A stretch of DNA of 64,000 nucleotides from JALYOC01 sp036675345 (GCA_036675345.1 JAKFFE010000048.1:1-64000), one strand, 5' to 3'. Positions 53,137 through 62,237 are shown, numbered from the stretch's first letter. Numbers and translations: made by a program. Notes: generated by a model from the letters alone, not told the origin.

Positions 53137-53895
53137 ATGCGGCTGGACGGCGCGGTGGTGGTGGTGACCGGGGCCGGCTCCGGGCTGGGGCTGGCCACCG
53201 CCCAGCGCCTGCTGGCGGCGGGCGCCCGGGTGCTGGCGCTGGATCTGCAGGCCCCGGTCTGGGTGGAGGGCGCCGGCGCGGGGGCGCTGGCGGTGGCCGC
53301 GGACATCACCCAGGAGGCACCGGTGGAGGCGGCCCTGGACCTGGCCCAGCAGCGGCTGGGAGGGCTGCAGGCCCTGGTGAACTGCGCCGGGATCGGCGTG
53401 GCGATGAGCACCGTGGGCTGGAAGGGGCCCGCGTCGCTGGAGGACTTCCGTCGGGTGATCGAGGTGAACCTGGTGGGGACCTTCAACTGCATCCGGTTGG
53501 CGGCGGCGCGGATGGCCAAGAACCCGCCCGGCCCGGAGGGGGAGCGGGGAGTGGTGGTGAACACCGCCTCCATCGCCGCCTTCGAGGGGCAGGCCGGCCA
53601 GGCCGCCTACGCTGCCTCCAAGGCCGGGCTGGTGGGGCTGACCCTCCCGGTGGCGCGGGATCTGGCGGAGCTGGGGATCCGGGTGGTCACCCTGGCCCCG
53701 GGGCTGTTTGACACCCCGATGATGGAGGGGCTGCCGGCGCCGGTCCGGACCAGCCTGGGGAAGCAGCCGCTGTTTCCGCGCCGGCTGGGGAGGCCGGAGG
53801 AGTTCGCGGCGCTGGTGGAGCACGTGCTGCAGAACCCGATGCTCAATGGAGAAACCATCCGGCTGGATGCCGGGCTGCGCCTTCCTCCCCGGTAG
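53137..53895 (+). CDS. Short-chain dehydrogenase/reductase
   Basis: This 252-residue classical SDR has the NAD(P) motif TGAGSGLG, NCAGIG and the active-site YAASK with an upstream Ser (NTASIA). The overall pattern, including LAPGLFDTPMM and KQPLFPRRLGRPEEFA, is close to the 3-hydroxyacyl-CoA dehydrogenase type 2 (HSD10) group. That group oxidises 2-methyl-3-hydroxybutyryl-CoA and related substrates. Within the cluster it could instead oxidise or reduce a beta-hydroxylated intermediate. It lies two bases after the cytochrome gene. Confidence 0.9.
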   Translation: MRLDGAVVVVTGAGSGLGLATAQRLLAAGARVLALDLQAPVWVEGAGAGALAVAADITQEAPVEAALDLAQQRLGGLQALVNCAGIGVAMSTVGWKGPASLEDFRRVIEVNLVGTFNCIRLAAARMAKNPPGPEGERGVVVNTASIAAFEGQAGQAAYAASKAGLVGLTLPVARDLAELGIRVVTLAPGLFDTPMMEGLPAPVRTSLGKQPLFPRRLGRPEEFAALVEHVLQNPMLNGETIRLDAGLRLPPR

Positions 53896-53963
53896 GGGCC
53901 GCGCTGTGCTGGAATACCCACCAGGTCCCGCCGGTCCCCCGGCGCACCGAGGAGCCACCGTTC

Positions 53964-55421
53964 ATGTCAGTCCCGCCTCCCTTCGCCCAGACGCTCCACT
54001 TCGACGCGCGCAACGGCTCCAACGAGGCCGCGCTGCTGCACAGTTCGTTGCGCCTGGGCCTGCTGGGCGCGCTGGTGGAGGCGGGCGCCGAGGGGGTGGA
54101 CCAGCAGGCCCTCACCCAGCGACTGGGTTGTTCGGTCCGGGGAGTGCGCACCCTGGTGGAGATGCTGGTGGGGATGGGCCTGGCCCGCCGGGAACGGATG
54201 ACCCGGGTGTGGGCGACCCCGGCGCTGGCCGGTCCCTGGAGCCACCCCGAGGTGCGATCGCTGTTGGAGGAGGCCACCGTCTGGCTGGCCCGGGCGGGCG
54301 GGCTGGAGGAGGCAGTCCGCAGCGGCCGCGACCTGGAGGGGATCCTCTCCCGCTATGAGTCGGTGTTCCGCCACCCGCCGCAGCTGGACCCGGCCTCGCA
54401 GGACCTGTGGCACCGCTTTGCCCAGAGCGCGCTGCGGACCCGCGCGCTGATCGCCGCCGGCCGCCTGGGGGTGCTGGAGGCGGCCGCCACCCCCACTCCC
54501 TCCTCGGAGGTGGCGGACCGGCTGCAGCTGGGGCGGCGCGGGCTGGAGGCGCTGCGGGCGGCGCTGGAGGGGATGGGAGTGTTCGCTCCCGGCGAACCGC
54601 TGCGCTACTCGGAGCAGGCGCAGCCGGTGTTCGATCCCAAGGGGCGCGCCTACTTCGTCCGCTCGATGGAGGTGTCGGCGCGCTACTGGGAGGCGCTGGT
54701 CCGGCTGGACGAGACGATCCGCGACGAGACCTACGTGCTGGACCTGAAGGACCCGGTGGTGAGCGCCGAGTTCTATGCGGACAACTCCAGTCAAATCTCC
54801 GCGGTGTTCGCCAGCCACTTCCGGCTGGCCCGGCAGGCCGCCAACACCCTCAAGACCGCCAACCTGGGGCCGATGGAGGCGGTGTTGGACATCGGGACCG
54901 GGTCCGGGGTGTGGGGCGGGGCGTTCGCCGCGACCTTTCCCCAGGCCCAGGTCACCTACTTCGATCAGGCCTCGGTGTTCCCGCAGGTGAAGGCCAATCT
55001 GGAGAAGCTCAAGCTGGACCAGCGGGCCCACCTGACCCCCGGGAACCTGTTCACCGATTCCTTCGGGGAGGCGCGCTTCGACGCGATCATCCTCCCCCAG
55101 GTGCTCAACGTGCTCTGTCCCCGGGACGTTCCCGACCTGGTGGGCCGCGCGGCGCGGGCACTCAAGCCCAACGGGGTGCTGGTGATCGCCGAGTACGTGC
55201 TCACCGATCAGCGGGATGGACCGCTGGACCACCTGTACTTCCATTTCCGGCGGGTGATCACCAACGAGGGAGATCTGCTCTCCTTCCCGGAGTACGCGGC
55301 GATCTTGCGAGAGGTGGGCCTGACCCAGGCCCGCTTCCTGCCTCTACCCACCCAGGAGATCATCCTGGCGGCCCGGGAAGGGATGAGGCTCCCCGAACAC
55401 CTGGAGCCGGCCCGGTCCTGA
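53964..55421 (+). CDS. SAM-dependent methyltransferase with duplicated N-terminal domain (copy 2)
   Basis: This 485-residue paralogue of the protein encoded at 2374-3825 has two winged-helix-like N-terminal domains (about 10-130 and 145-255) and SAM motif I VLDIGTGSGVWG at 307-318, exactly the same residues. The shared C-terminal stretch includes RDGPLDHLYFHFRRV and TNEGDLLSFPEY. Its second half-domain is nearer to copy 1 than to its own first half as far as I can see by eye. It follows the SDR and precedes the phosphopantetheinyl transferase by 11 bases, placing it firmly among NRPS tailoring genes. Confidence 0.85.
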   Translation: MSVPPPFAQTLHFDARNGSNEAALLHSSLRLGLLGALVEAGAEGVDQQALTQRLGCSVRGVRTLVEMLVGMGLARRERMTRVWATPALAGPWSHPEVRSLLEEATVWLARAGGLEEAVRSGRDLEGILSRYESVFRHPPQLDPASQDLWHRFAQSALRTRALIAAGRLGVLEAAATPTPSSEVADRLQLGRRGLEALRAALEGMGVFAPGEPLRYSEQAQPVFDPKGRAYFVRSMEVSARYWEALVRLDETIRDETYVLDLKDPVVSAEFYADNSSQISAVFASHFRLARQAANTLKTANLGPMEAVLDIGTGSGVWGGAFAATFPQAQVTYFDQASVFPQVKANLEKLKLDQRAHLTPGNLFTDSFGEARFDAIILPQVLNVLCPRDVPDLVGRAARALKPNGVLVIAEYVLTDQRDGPLDHLYFHFRRVITNEGDLLSFPEYAAILREVGLTQARFLPLPTQEIILAAREGMRLPEHLEPARS

Positions 55422-55432
55422 ACGCCGCCCCG

Positions 55433-56164
55433 ATGCCGGTGTCCCTCCCCCCCGATCAGGTCCACCTCTCCCTGATCGATCCGGCGCAGGTCCAGAGCCC
55501 CGCGCTGGTGCAGCGGTACCTGGACCTGCTCTCCCCCGAGGAGCGGGTCCGGCATGATCGCTTCCGCTTCCCCGAACACCGCCACCACTACCTGGTGACC
55601 CGGGCCCTGGTCCGCACCACCCTCTCCCGCTACGTGGCGCGAGACCCGCGGGACTGGCGCTTCAACCAGAACTCCCACGGGCGCCCGGAGCTGCCGGAGC
55701 CGGAGCTGTCCTGGCTGCGCTTCAACCTCTCCAACACCGACGGGCTGGTGGCCTGCGTGGTGGCCCGGGACCGCGAGGTGGGGGTGGACGTGGAGAACGT
55801 GGAGCGGACCGGCAACTCCCCCGGGGTGGCGGAGCGGTTCTTCGCCCCCTCGGAGGTGGAGGCGCTGCACCGGCTGCCGGTCGAGGCGCAGCACCGCCGC
55901 TTCTTCGCCTACTGGACCCTCAAGGAGAGCTACATCAAGGCCCGCGGACTGGGGTTGTCCATCCCCCTGGCCAGCTTCGCCTTCTCCCTGGAGGGGTCCT
56001 CGCCCACCGTGCGCTGCGAGGTGGAGTTGGGGGACGCGGGAGAAGACTGGCAGTTCCAGCAGCTGTGGCCCACCCCGCGACACGCGGCGGCGGTGGCGGT
56101 CCGTCGCGGCGCCGACGCCCCACTGACCCTGCACACCCGCTGGGTCCTCCCGCTGGCGGACTGA
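55433..56164 (+). CDS. Sfp-type 4'-phosphopantetheinyl transferase
   Basis: This 243-residue enzyme activates carrier proteins by attaching phosphopantetheine from CoA. The magnesium-binding motif GVDVENVER and the catalytic FAYWTLKESYIKARG (W-x-x-KES-Y) are both intact, and FNLSNTDGLVAC fits the P2 region. It is the last gene of the plus-strand set with cytochrome, SDR and methyltransferase genes and converges on the cupin gene. It is the likely activator of the two NRPS carrier domains encoded at 41958-48954. Confidence 0.94.
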   Translation: MPVSLPPDQVHLSLIDPAQVQSPALVQRYLDLLSPEERVRHDRFRFPEHRHHYLVTRALVRTTLSRYVARDPRDWRFNQNSHGRPELPEPELSWLRFNLSNTDGLVACVVARDREVGVDVENVERTGNSPGVAERFFAPSEVEALHRLPVEAQHRRFFAYWTLKESYIKARGLGLSIPLASFAFSLEGSSPTVRCEVELGDAGEDWQFQQLWPTPRHAAAVAVRRGADAPLTLHTRWVLPLAD

Positions 56165-56167
56165 GGA

Positions 56168-56599
56168 CTACGGGGAGCGGAGCCGGACCAGGGTCAGACA
56201 CCCGGGGCCGCGCAGCGCGGTCACCGAGTGCGCCGAGCCCACCGGATGGAGGGTGTGGTCCCCGCGCCAACGCTGGGTGCCGTCGTCGTTGCGATAACCG
56301 CCCTGCAGCACCAGCAACTCCTCCGGATGCGCGTGGCGATGGTGGGGGAAGACCGCGCCGGGGTCGATCCCCAGCACGCAGCACTGATCTCCGGAGGGAT
56401 GCTCCACCGGCAGCAGGCGCACCCCGGGGCTGGGCAGGTGCACCCACCCTTCCATTCCATCCACCCGGGCCAGCAGGACGCGCGCCTGGTCCAGCGAGCA
56501 GTCCAGCACGGCGGCGACTGCGGGGAGCAGGTCCTCGAAGCGCTCCGGTCCGCGCGGTCGCGAGAAGGGGAGGTTCTTGTCGTCGGACGGCCCGGCCAC
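56168..56599 (-). CDS. ChrR-like cupin protein
   Basis: This 143-residue cupin has the metal-binding pattern FPHHRHAHPEELLVLQGGY and HPVGSAHSV, as in the C-terminal domain of ChrR-type anti-sigma factors. The zinc-finger N-terminus of a true ChrR is absent; residues 1-70 are acidic and helical. The GTG at 56599 is preferred to the ATG at 56695 because AAGAGG (56606-56611) lies six bases upstream and a TAAAAT element precedes that. No sigma factor gene is adjacent. It might sense singlet oxygen or peroxide, or just bind a small metabolite. Confidence 0.75.
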   Translation of the reverse strand: MAGPSDDKNLPFSRPRGPERFEDLLPAVAAVLDCSLDQARVLLARVDGMEGWVHLPSPGVRLLPVEHPSGDQCCVLGIDPGAVFPHHRHAHPEELLVLQGGYRNDDGTQRWRGDHTLHPVGSAHSVTALRGPGCLTLVRLRSP

Positions 56600-56637
56600 G
56601 GAGCGCCTCTTAGGCCTTCTAGACCATCCTGGTGAGA

Positions 56638-56643
56638 ATTTTA
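56638..56643 (-). promoter_or_regulatory. Possible -10 element of the cupin gene
   Basis: TAAAAT on the minus strand lies 38 bases before the GTG at 56599, in a rare AT-rich patch just after the PAP2 stop. No clear -35 is visible. It supports the short form of the cupin. Confidence 0.35.
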
Positions 56644-56669
56644 CACAAGCAGCGCCTCGGGAGCCGGGG

Positions 56670-57776
56670 TCAGAACTCTCCTTCCAGCAGGGCACCGCCG
56701 GCCGCGCCGCCCCGGGGACCGGCGGGAGCCACGAACGGGGTCAGCTGCGGCGGGGAGGGGCGACGCGTGGGCTGGCCATCCTGATAGCGGTAGCGGCTGG
56801 ACCGATGGCGAACCACGTACCGGCCCACCGCCACGCCCATGCTGCCGCCCCACAGCACATCCGAGATGTAGTGGTAGCGGTCCAGCACCAGGGCGGACGC
56901 GAACACGGTGGCCAGCGAGTAGACCCCGATGCTCAGCCAGGGGTTCTCCCAGTAGGAGCTGACCACGGTGGCCAGCGCGAACAGGGTGCCGGTGTGCCCG
57001 GAAGGCGCGCCCTCCGGAAACCGTTCGAAGGTGTCCCAGGTGGGCCCGTTGATGAAGTGACCGGTGCCGTTGTTGGGACCGTCCCGGGAGAGCAGCAGCT
57101 TGGTGGAGATGTGCAGGGACTGGATCAGCACCAGCGCCTCCAGCATCAGGGAGAAGGTCTCCACGTAGGGGTCCTGCCCGGTGAAGTGCCCGTAGGCCAG
57201 GGTCCCCACCGCCAGGGCGAACATCCCGCCGAAGATGAACAGGTCGTTGAACGGGGACCACAGATGCGGGACGGCGTTGGGGTACTGGGTGGCCAGCCAG
57301 TTCTGGAAGCGCTGATCCAGCGGGTTGTCCAGGGGCAGGAACAGCCCCGCGGTCACTCCCACGGTGATTCCAAACCACGCCCACTCGGTCCCGCTCCAGC
57401 GGGGGATCCCCAGCGGGATCGCCGCGTAGTCCGCCAGCAGCCGGCGGAACACGCCGCGGTTCTGGTAGCGGTAGGCCTCGCCCATGAACGGGCCGACCTC
57501 GGCCTCGGCCTCGGGGGCCGGCAGCAGGGAGGCGGCGGCTCCCACCGGCTCCGAGGCGCGCCCGTCGAGGGGCGCGTCAGAGGTGGCCGCCGGAGGCGTG
57601 AGCGCCTCGGACGGGGTCGCCTCGGATGGCGGAGGGGTGAGCGCGTCGGACGGGGTCGCCCCGGATGGAGGCGGGGTGATCGCGTCGGACGTAACCCGCG
57701 GCTCCAGCGGTGTCTGCGCCACCACCACCGTGGGCATCAGACACAGCAGCCCCGCGGCGATCCACCAGCGTCTCAT
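56670..57776 (-). CDS. PAP2-family phosphatase with signal peptide
   Basis: This 368-residue protein has a signal peptide (MRRWWIAAGLLCLMPTVVVAQ), a repeat region and then a PAP2 domain with several membrane segments. PAP2 motifs are KLLLSRDGPN (partial KxxxxxxRP), GAPSGHTGTLFA and DRYHYISDVLWG. The family removes phosphate from lipids such as phosphatidic acid, undecaprenyl pyrophosphate or lipid A. The first motif lacks the usual RP, so activity should be verified. The ATG at 57776 is chosen for the signal peptide; the frame is open further upstream. Confidence 0.85.
   Translation of the reverse strand: MRRWWIAAGLLCLMPTVVVAQTPLEPRVTSDAITPPPSGATPSDALTPPPSEATPSEALTPPAATSDAPLDGRASEPVGAAASLLPAPEAEAEVGPFMGEAYRYQNRGVFRRLLADYAAIPLGIPRWSGTEWAWFGITVGVTAGLFLPLDNPLDQRFQNWLATQYPNAVPHLWSPFNDLFIFGGMFALAVGTLAYGHFTGQDPYVETFSLMLEALVLIQSLHISTKLLLSRDGPNNGTGHFINGPTWDTFERFPEGAPSGHTGTLFALATVVSSYWENPWLSIGVYSLATVFASALVLDRYHYISDVLWGGSMGVAVGRYVVRHRSSRYRYQDGQPTRRPSPPQLTPFVAPAGPRGGAAGGALLEGEF
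57573..57680 (-). repeat. 39-bp coding tandem repeat in the PAP2 protein
   Basis: Two 13-residue units, ITPPPSGATPSDA and LTPPPSEATPSEA (residues 33-58), are followed by a partial third, LTPPAATSDA. The units form a flexible Pro/Ser/Thr linker between signal peptide and enzyme. Repeat number may vary between strains. Confidence 0.7.
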
Positions 57777-57796
57777 TCCAGCTCCTCCCCGCGGAC

Positions 57797-58441
57797 TCAG
57801 CGCGCGGTCCCCATCGACTGGGCCTGGCGTTCCACCGACCGGAACAGGTCGGGGATCGCATCGCGGTTGCCCTTGTTGGCCAGGAACTTGGGGATCCTCC
57901 CCGCCGGATCCACCCACAGGTAGTAGGTGACCTGGGTCTTGCCGCCCTCCCGCGGCTCCAGCTCCCAGAAGCCCTCGTTCTGGGTGATCCGCACCTTGCC
58001 CTCCACCGGAGCGGGCGCCAACGGGGAGGGAGTCCACTGCGCCCGCCGGCGGGTGGGTGTCTGCTGCGTCTCCATCCGGACCGCGTAGTCGCGGTGGGAG
58101 ACCACCGGAAGATCCACCACCAGGTACCAGTGCCGGACCGACGGCCCCTCCTCCTTGAGCAGCCGGGACGCGGAGACGTGGGGCATGGTGGAGGGGTAGC
58201 GATCCACCTCGGTGATCACCCTCCACACCGCGTCGATGGGCGCGTCCAGGGTGCTCACCGCGCGCACCTCCATCACCTTGGTGCCGGGGCGCTGGCGGGA
58301 CTCCACCTTCACCCCCTGGTGCACCCCCTCCGGCTGCCACCCCGGTCCCCCCACGCCTCCCAGCACCAACGAGGCCACCGCCGCCACAGTCATGCCCAGG
58401 CTCATGGGCACAAAGGTGGCCAGCACCGTCCAGACGGGCAC
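57797..58441 (-). CDS. START/polyketide-cyclase-like domain protein
   Basis: This 214-residue protein has an N-terminal hydrophobic segment and a START (SRPBCC) domain. LDAPIDAVWRVITEVDRYPSTMPHV is the typical beginning; WYLVVDLPVVSHRDYAV, EGFWELEPREGGKTQVTYYL and PAGRIPKFLAN follow. It probably binds a lipid or other hydrophobic ligand in the envelope. The start is uncertain: GTG 58441 is used, with ATG 58405 or 58393 as alternatives, and none has a good ribosome binding site. It lies 20 bases upstream of the PAP2 gene on the same strand. Confidence 0.78.
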   Translation of the reverse strand: MPVWTVLATFVPMSLGMTVAAVASLVLGGVGGPGWQPEGVHQGVKVESRQRPGTKVMEVRAVSTLDAPIDAVWRVITEVDRYPSTMPHVSASRLLKEEGPSVRHWYLVVDLPVVSHRDYAVRMETQQTPTRRRAQWTPSPLAPAPVEGKVRITQNEGFWELEPREGGKTQVTYYLWVDPAGRIPKFLANKGNRDAIPDLFRSVERQAQSMGTAR

Positions 58442-58498
58442 CTGGGCGCTGCCTGCCCGGCCGCCCCCATCGGACGGTCAGGAGAAACGTCGGCTGGG

Positions 58499-59299
58499 CT
58501 ACGGCCCCAGCAGCGAGGAGGGCAGCTCCACAGTCCCCTCCAGGTACTTCACCGCGCGCCCGGAGGTGATCACCCGGTCGCCGCGGACCTCGCAGAACAG
58601 CTCCCCCACCCGGGAAGAGAGCTGCAGCGCGTGCAGCCGGGACTTCCCCAGCCGCCGCGCCCAGTAGGGCGCCAGGGTGGAGTGCGCCGACCCGGTGGCC
58701 GGATCCTCCGGGATCCCCACCTGGGGGCCGAAGTAGCGGGAGACGAAGTCAGACCGGGTGCCCGGCGCGGTGACGATCACCCCGTCCCGATCCAGCTTCA
58801 TCAGTGCGGCCATGTCCGGGGCCAGGGCGCGGATCTCCTCCTCGGTCTCGAACACCGCCAGGTAGTCCCGCGCCGCCAGCACCTCCACCGGGGTCCGGCC
58901 CAGCGCGGAGCTCAACAGCGGGGGCGCGGCGACCGGCGCGGCCTCCCAGTTCGGAGCGTCCATCGCCAGGAGATCTCCGTTGCGGCGCACGGTCAGCTCG
59001 CCGCACAGCGCCCGGAAGCGGACCTCCTCCCGCCCCGGCTCCAGGAGGTTGAGGATCACGAACGAGGTGGCCACGGTGGCGTGTCCGCAGAAGCTGACCT
59101 CCCGCACCGGGGTCATCCACCGCAGGTGGAACCCGTCGCCCTCGGGGACGAAGAAGGCGGTCTCGCTGAGGTTGTTCTCGGCGGCGATCGACTGCAGCAG
59201 CGAGTCGGGCAACCAGCGCGGCAGCGGCACCACCGCCGCGGGATTTCCTCCGAACAGCGCGCCGGTGAAGGCATCGACGACGAACAGCTTGAGTTGCAC
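58499..59299 (-). CDS. PhzF-family isomerase/epimerase-like protein
   Basis: This 266-residue protein is of the PhzF family (diaminopimelate epimerase fold). VDAFTGALFGGNPAAVV, NNLSETAFF with the family's catalytic Glu, FCGHATVA and PEDPATGSAH are present in order. PhzF itself isomerises an intermediate of phenazine synthesis, but most homologues are of unknown function, and no other phenazine gene lies here. It is 13 bases downstream of the HAD nucleotidase gene. Confidence 0.92.
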   Translation of the reverse strand: MQLKLFVVDAFTGALFGGNPAAVVPLPRWLPDSLLQSIAAENNLSETAFFVPEGDGFHLRWMTPVREVSFCGHATVATSFVILNLLEPGREEVRFRALCGELTVRRNGDLLAMDAPNWEAAPVAAPPLLSSALGRTPVEVLAARDYLAVFETEEEIRALAPDMAALMKLDRDGVIVTAPGTRSDFVSRYFGPQVGIPEDPATGSAHSTLAPYWARRLGKSRLHALQLSSRVGELFCEVRGDRVITSGRAVKYLEGTVELPSSLLGP

Positions 59300-59312
59300 G
59301 GCGGTCTCTCCC

Positions 59313-60797
59313 TCAGGAGGTGGGGTTCTCCTTGGTGGTGGCGTCCACCCCGCCGCCGGGGGCGGTGGGATCGTGGGGGAGGCTGCCGCGAGGGGAGCGC
59401 AGGAAGGCGAACGGGGTGACGTACATCAGGTTGGAGACGCGCGAGGTGTAGATGTCCGCGTAGCGCTCCACCTGCCGGGCAAGGTGGCTCTTGTCGTTGC
59501 CGGCGCGCATCAGCGGGCCCCAGTCGGCGTTGAACTGCTCACCGGCGGCGCGGGCCAGCGGGGAGAGCTCGGTGTCCAGCCGCTCGGTCAGGGTGCGGAT
59601 CTCGGCCAGCCGGGCCAGCATCGGCTCCATCTCCGGGGAGGGTTGGGGGGTCGGTCCGTAGCCGGCCTTCTTGCGCTGCAGGGTGAGACGGATCGCGCAG
59701 GCCTCGGCCTCCAGCGCCTCCTTCTCCTCCATCAGCGCGCCCAGCTTCTCCTCGGTGGAATGGAACTTCTGCAGGGCGATGATCTCGTCCTCCAGCTCCC
59801 GAAGGATCAGCGCGGTGCGCCAGCGGAGCACGTTCTTGGTCACGTGCACGTCGCCGAACATGTGGTCGCCCACGTAGAGGATCTCGTCCCCCGAGACACC
59901 CAGGTACTGCTCCACGTGCGAGGCGCTGCCGCCCAGATACACCCCGCCCTGGCGCAGCCCCTTCACGGTGGGTTTGAGCAACCCCTCCTCGTTGACCACC
60001 TCGAACAACGGGGTCCGGGTGGTGAAGAAGTCCGGCTTGCGCGCGCCCACGATCACCACGTCGAACACGTCCCGCCAGGTGGTCCCCCGGGGCAGGAGGG
60101 GATCGAAGGCGAACTGCATCATCGGAGCGGTGTACAGCCACTCGGAGTTGGTGATCAGCAGCAGCTTCTTGCCGGCGCTCTTCTGGTCCAGCAGGGTCAG
60201 CGCCACGTCCTGATCCTCGGCCACGAACTGCCGGGGGGAGGCCAGGATGTCCGCCTTCAGTCGTCCCTCGGTGTGGGTGGCGTCCAGCCCCTTGCGGACC
60301 CGCTCGTAGAGATCCTGGTAGCCCATCACTCCCGGCAGCTTCCGCTGGTCCAGCAGGTCCACCAGCTGCGCGTAGATGCAGCCTTCGGAGAGCGAGAACA
60401 GGGTGTTGAGGAACACCCAGCGGGGCTCGTGCAGATCCACGATCGTCCGCGCGTAGACCCGGCGCTGCTCTTCCCACTCCACCAGCCGGCTGCCGTGGCT
60501 GGCGCGTTTGACGAACCCGAAGCGGTTGGCCTTGATCAGGTTGCCCAGCTCGGTGTCGATCACCAGGCCGCGGACCACCATCTCCGGTTCAAAGGACAGG
60601 CCCTCCAGCGGCCAGCCCAGGGAGAGGAAGTGCTGCTTGAGGTGGTCGTACGCCGTCCGCTCCCACACCGCGGAGTGGTAGTGGATCAGCGTGTAGTCCA
60701 TGTCGTAGCCGATGGCGCGGATGGACCGCATGTTCAGCGTGCGGTTGCAGAAGATGCCGCGCTCGGCCGGGGGTCGGGTGAACTGGAAGGGTTCCAC
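59313..60797 (-). CDS. HAD-IG family 5'-nucleotidase
   Basis: This 494-residue enzyme is of the cytosolic IMP/GMP-type 5'-nucleotidase family. The nucleophile motif is GYDMDYTLIHY (DxDYT), followed by LLLITNSEW with motif II and GDHMFGDVHVTK with motif IV. The helical C-terminal region (EEKLGALMEEKEALEAE) is coiled coil. The start is GTG at 60797. It removes phosphate from purine monophosphates in family members and may be a housekeeping gene. Confidence 0.9.
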   Translation of the reverse strand: MEPFQFTRPPAERGIFCNRTLNMRSIRAIGYDMDYTLIHYHSAVWERTAYDHLKQHFLSLGWPLEGLSFEPEMVVRGLVIDTELGNLIKANRFGFVKRASHGSRLVEWEEQRRVYARTIVDLHEPRWVFLNTLFSLSEGCIYAQLVDLLDQRKLPGVMGYQDLYERVRKGLDATHTEGRLKADILASPRQFVAEDQDVALTLLDQKSAGKKLLLITNSEWLYTAPMMQFAFDPLLPRGTTWRDVFDVVIVGARKPDFFTTRTPLFEVVNEEGLLKPTVKGLRQGGVYLGGSASHVEQYLGVSGDEILYVGDHMFGDVHVTKNVLRWRTALILRELEDEIIALQKFHSTEEKLGALMEEKEALEAEACAIRLTLQRKKAGYGPTPQPSPEMEPMLARLAEIRTLTERLDTELSPLARAAGEQFNADWGPLMRAGNDKSHLARQVERYADIYTSRVSNLMYVTPFAFLRSPRGSLPHDPTAPGGGVDATTKENPTS

Positions 60798-60867
60798 CCG
60801 TAAGACCTAAGCAAAGACCCCGCGCTTGGACACTCCCAAGTTGGGGGCAAACGTCCACCGCCGGTGG

Positions 60868-61437
60868 CTAGGTTGCCTCCCCGGTCCAGCGGCGGTCGGT
60901 CATCGGCGAGGTGATCACGAAGCGGCAGGTCTCGGCGCCCTTGCGGAAGCAGGCGGTCTGCTCGATCTTGCAGGTCACCCCCATCGCCCGCAGCGCCTCC
61001 TCCAGGATTCCCTCCTCCATCACGCAGTGGTGGGGGGTGTTCTTCTCCAGCTCCGCGTAGCCGGGCTTGAAGACCAGCACCTTCCAGCCGCCGATATGCT
61101 CTCCCCGGTTGGCGTGGTGATACATCCCGTCGATCCCGTGGCAGATGTCCTTGGCGCTGTGGGCGTTGGCCTTGGCGCCCGCCTCGTGGGACAGCTTGAA
61201 CAGCGACCAGCCCACGCTGCGCAGGGCGTAGGAATCCAGCTTCTTGTCCAGCGCCTCCAGGGCCTGGAGCAGCAGGGAGATCGGGTACCATCCCTCCGGC
61301 TGGACCTTGGCCAGCTGGGCGGCCAGCTCCTTGCCCAGGGCGCGCTCGGGGAGGTGCAGCACCTTGGAGATGGCCAGGATGTCCGAGCCGATCGTCTCGT
61401 GGTTCCTGCCGAGGTACCCCTTGGGGAGACGGGTCAT
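60868..61437 (-). CDS. HNOB/V4R-like (DUF2378-type) protein
   Basis: This 189-residue protein resembles myxobacterial DUF2378/TIGR02265 proteins and the V4R fold. Features are EGWYPISLLLQALEALD, GWKVLVFKPGYAELEKN, MEEGILEEALRAMG and the terminal V4R-like CFRKGAETCRFVI. Three cysteines in the last 40 residues might bind metal. V4R domains sense small hydrophobic ligands. The ATG at 61437 is used. Both neighbours are on the same strand but with 38-70-base gaps, so co-transcription is uncertain. Confidence 0.72.
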   Translation of the reverse strand: MTRLPKGYLGRNHETIGSDILAISKVLHLPERALGKELAAQLAKVQPEGWYPISLLLQALEALDKKLDSYALRSVGWSLFKLSHEAGAKANAHSAKDICHGIDGMYHHANRGEHIGGWKVLVFKPGYAELEKNTPHHCVMEEGILEEALRAMGVTCKIEQTACFRKGAETCRFVITSPMTDRRWTGEAT

Positions 61438-61475
61438 GGTGCCGGGGATTGTGCCATCCACCGGGGCAGGAGCAA

Positions 61476-62057
61476 CTAGAGGGGCAGCACCCACAGGTTG
61501 CGGAAGCGCACCGGATCCCCGTGATCCTGGAGGAGGATCGGCCCCGGCTCCAGAGGCGCCAGCTCCAGCGCGCCCGGGGTGGGGTGGGTAAGGGGAAGGT
61601 GGTGGTGGATGAGGACGCCGTTGTGGAACACGGTCAGACAGCCGGGCGCGTCCACCCGGGGCGCGCGGAAGGCCACGTCCAGGAACTGCCACTGCTCCGG
61701 AGGCAGACAGGCGTTCCGCAGCGGGGCGGCCTGCTGGTAGAGGGCCCCGCAGTCGTTGTCCCGGGGGTGGGCCACGCCGAAGGAGTCCAGCAACTGAAGC
61801 TCGAAGCGGCCCTGGAGGTAGAGGCCGCTGTTGGCGCGCTGCTGCCCCTGCGCATGGGGCAGGTGCGGCAGCCAGAATTCCAGGTGGAGCTGGAAGTCGG
61901 TGAAGCGGGCCTCGGTGTACAAATCCCCCGCGCCGGAGGTGACCTGCAGCGAGCCGTCCACCCACTCCCAGTTCGGCGGTCCACCGCGCCGCGCCCGCCA
62001 GCCGTCGAGGGAGCCGGGAGAGAGTAGAGGCACCGCGCCGGGGGGAAGGGAGATCAT
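61476..62057 (-). CDS. DUF1080 (3-keto-disaccharide hydrolase-like) protein
   Basis: This 193-residue protein matches the DUF1080 jelly-roll: SLDGWRARRGGPPNWEWVDG at the start, FTDFQLHLEFWLP, ANSGLYLQGRFELQLLDSFG and the final PILLQDHGDPVRFRNLWVLPL are hallmarks. Members act on glycosidic or 3-keto sugar substrates. No signal peptide is seen from the ATG at 62057, unusual for the family; an upstream frame would run into the tandem repeat and is not convincing. It is divergent from the S46 peptidase. Confidence 0.88.
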   Translation of the reverse strand: MISLPPGAVPLLSPGSLDGWRARRGGPPNWEWVDGSLQVTSGAGDLYTEARFTDFQLHLEFWLPHLPHAQGQQRANSGLYLQGRFELQLLDSFGVAHPRDNDCGALYQQAAPLRNACLPPEQWQFLDVAFRAPRVDAPGCLTVFHNGVLIHHHLPLTHPTPGALELAPLEPGPILLQDHGDPVRFRNLWVLPL

Positions 62058-62077
62058 CGCCCGGAGGGTATCTCGAC

Positions 62078-62237
62078 CCGGACACCGCGGGTCGGGTGAT
62101 GGCGGGCCGGCGATGCCGGTGCCGGTGCTCCGGGCGCGGTGGGCGCCCCGGACACCGCGGGTCGGGTGATGGCGGGACCGGTGGCGCCGGTGCTCGGGGC
62201 GCGGTGGGTATCTCGACCCGGACACCGCGGGTCGGGT
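62078..62237. repeat. 70-bp tandem repeat, 2.3 copies
   Basis: The 20-base core CCGGACACCGCGGGTCGGGT occurs at 62078, 62148 and 62218, exactly 70 bases apart. Copies 1 and 2 extend over the full unit with a few differences, and the third is cut short. Each core holds the inverted repeat ACCCG...CGGGT around GACACCG (intact before copies 1 and 3). It fills the divergent gap between DUF1080 and the S46 peptidase and could be a REP-like element or a variable regulatory array. Confidence 0.85.

Noticed and set aside
58499..59299. PhzF as part of a phenazine cluster
   Set aside because: No other phenazine genes are present; most PhzF-family proteins are not involved in phenazine synthesis.
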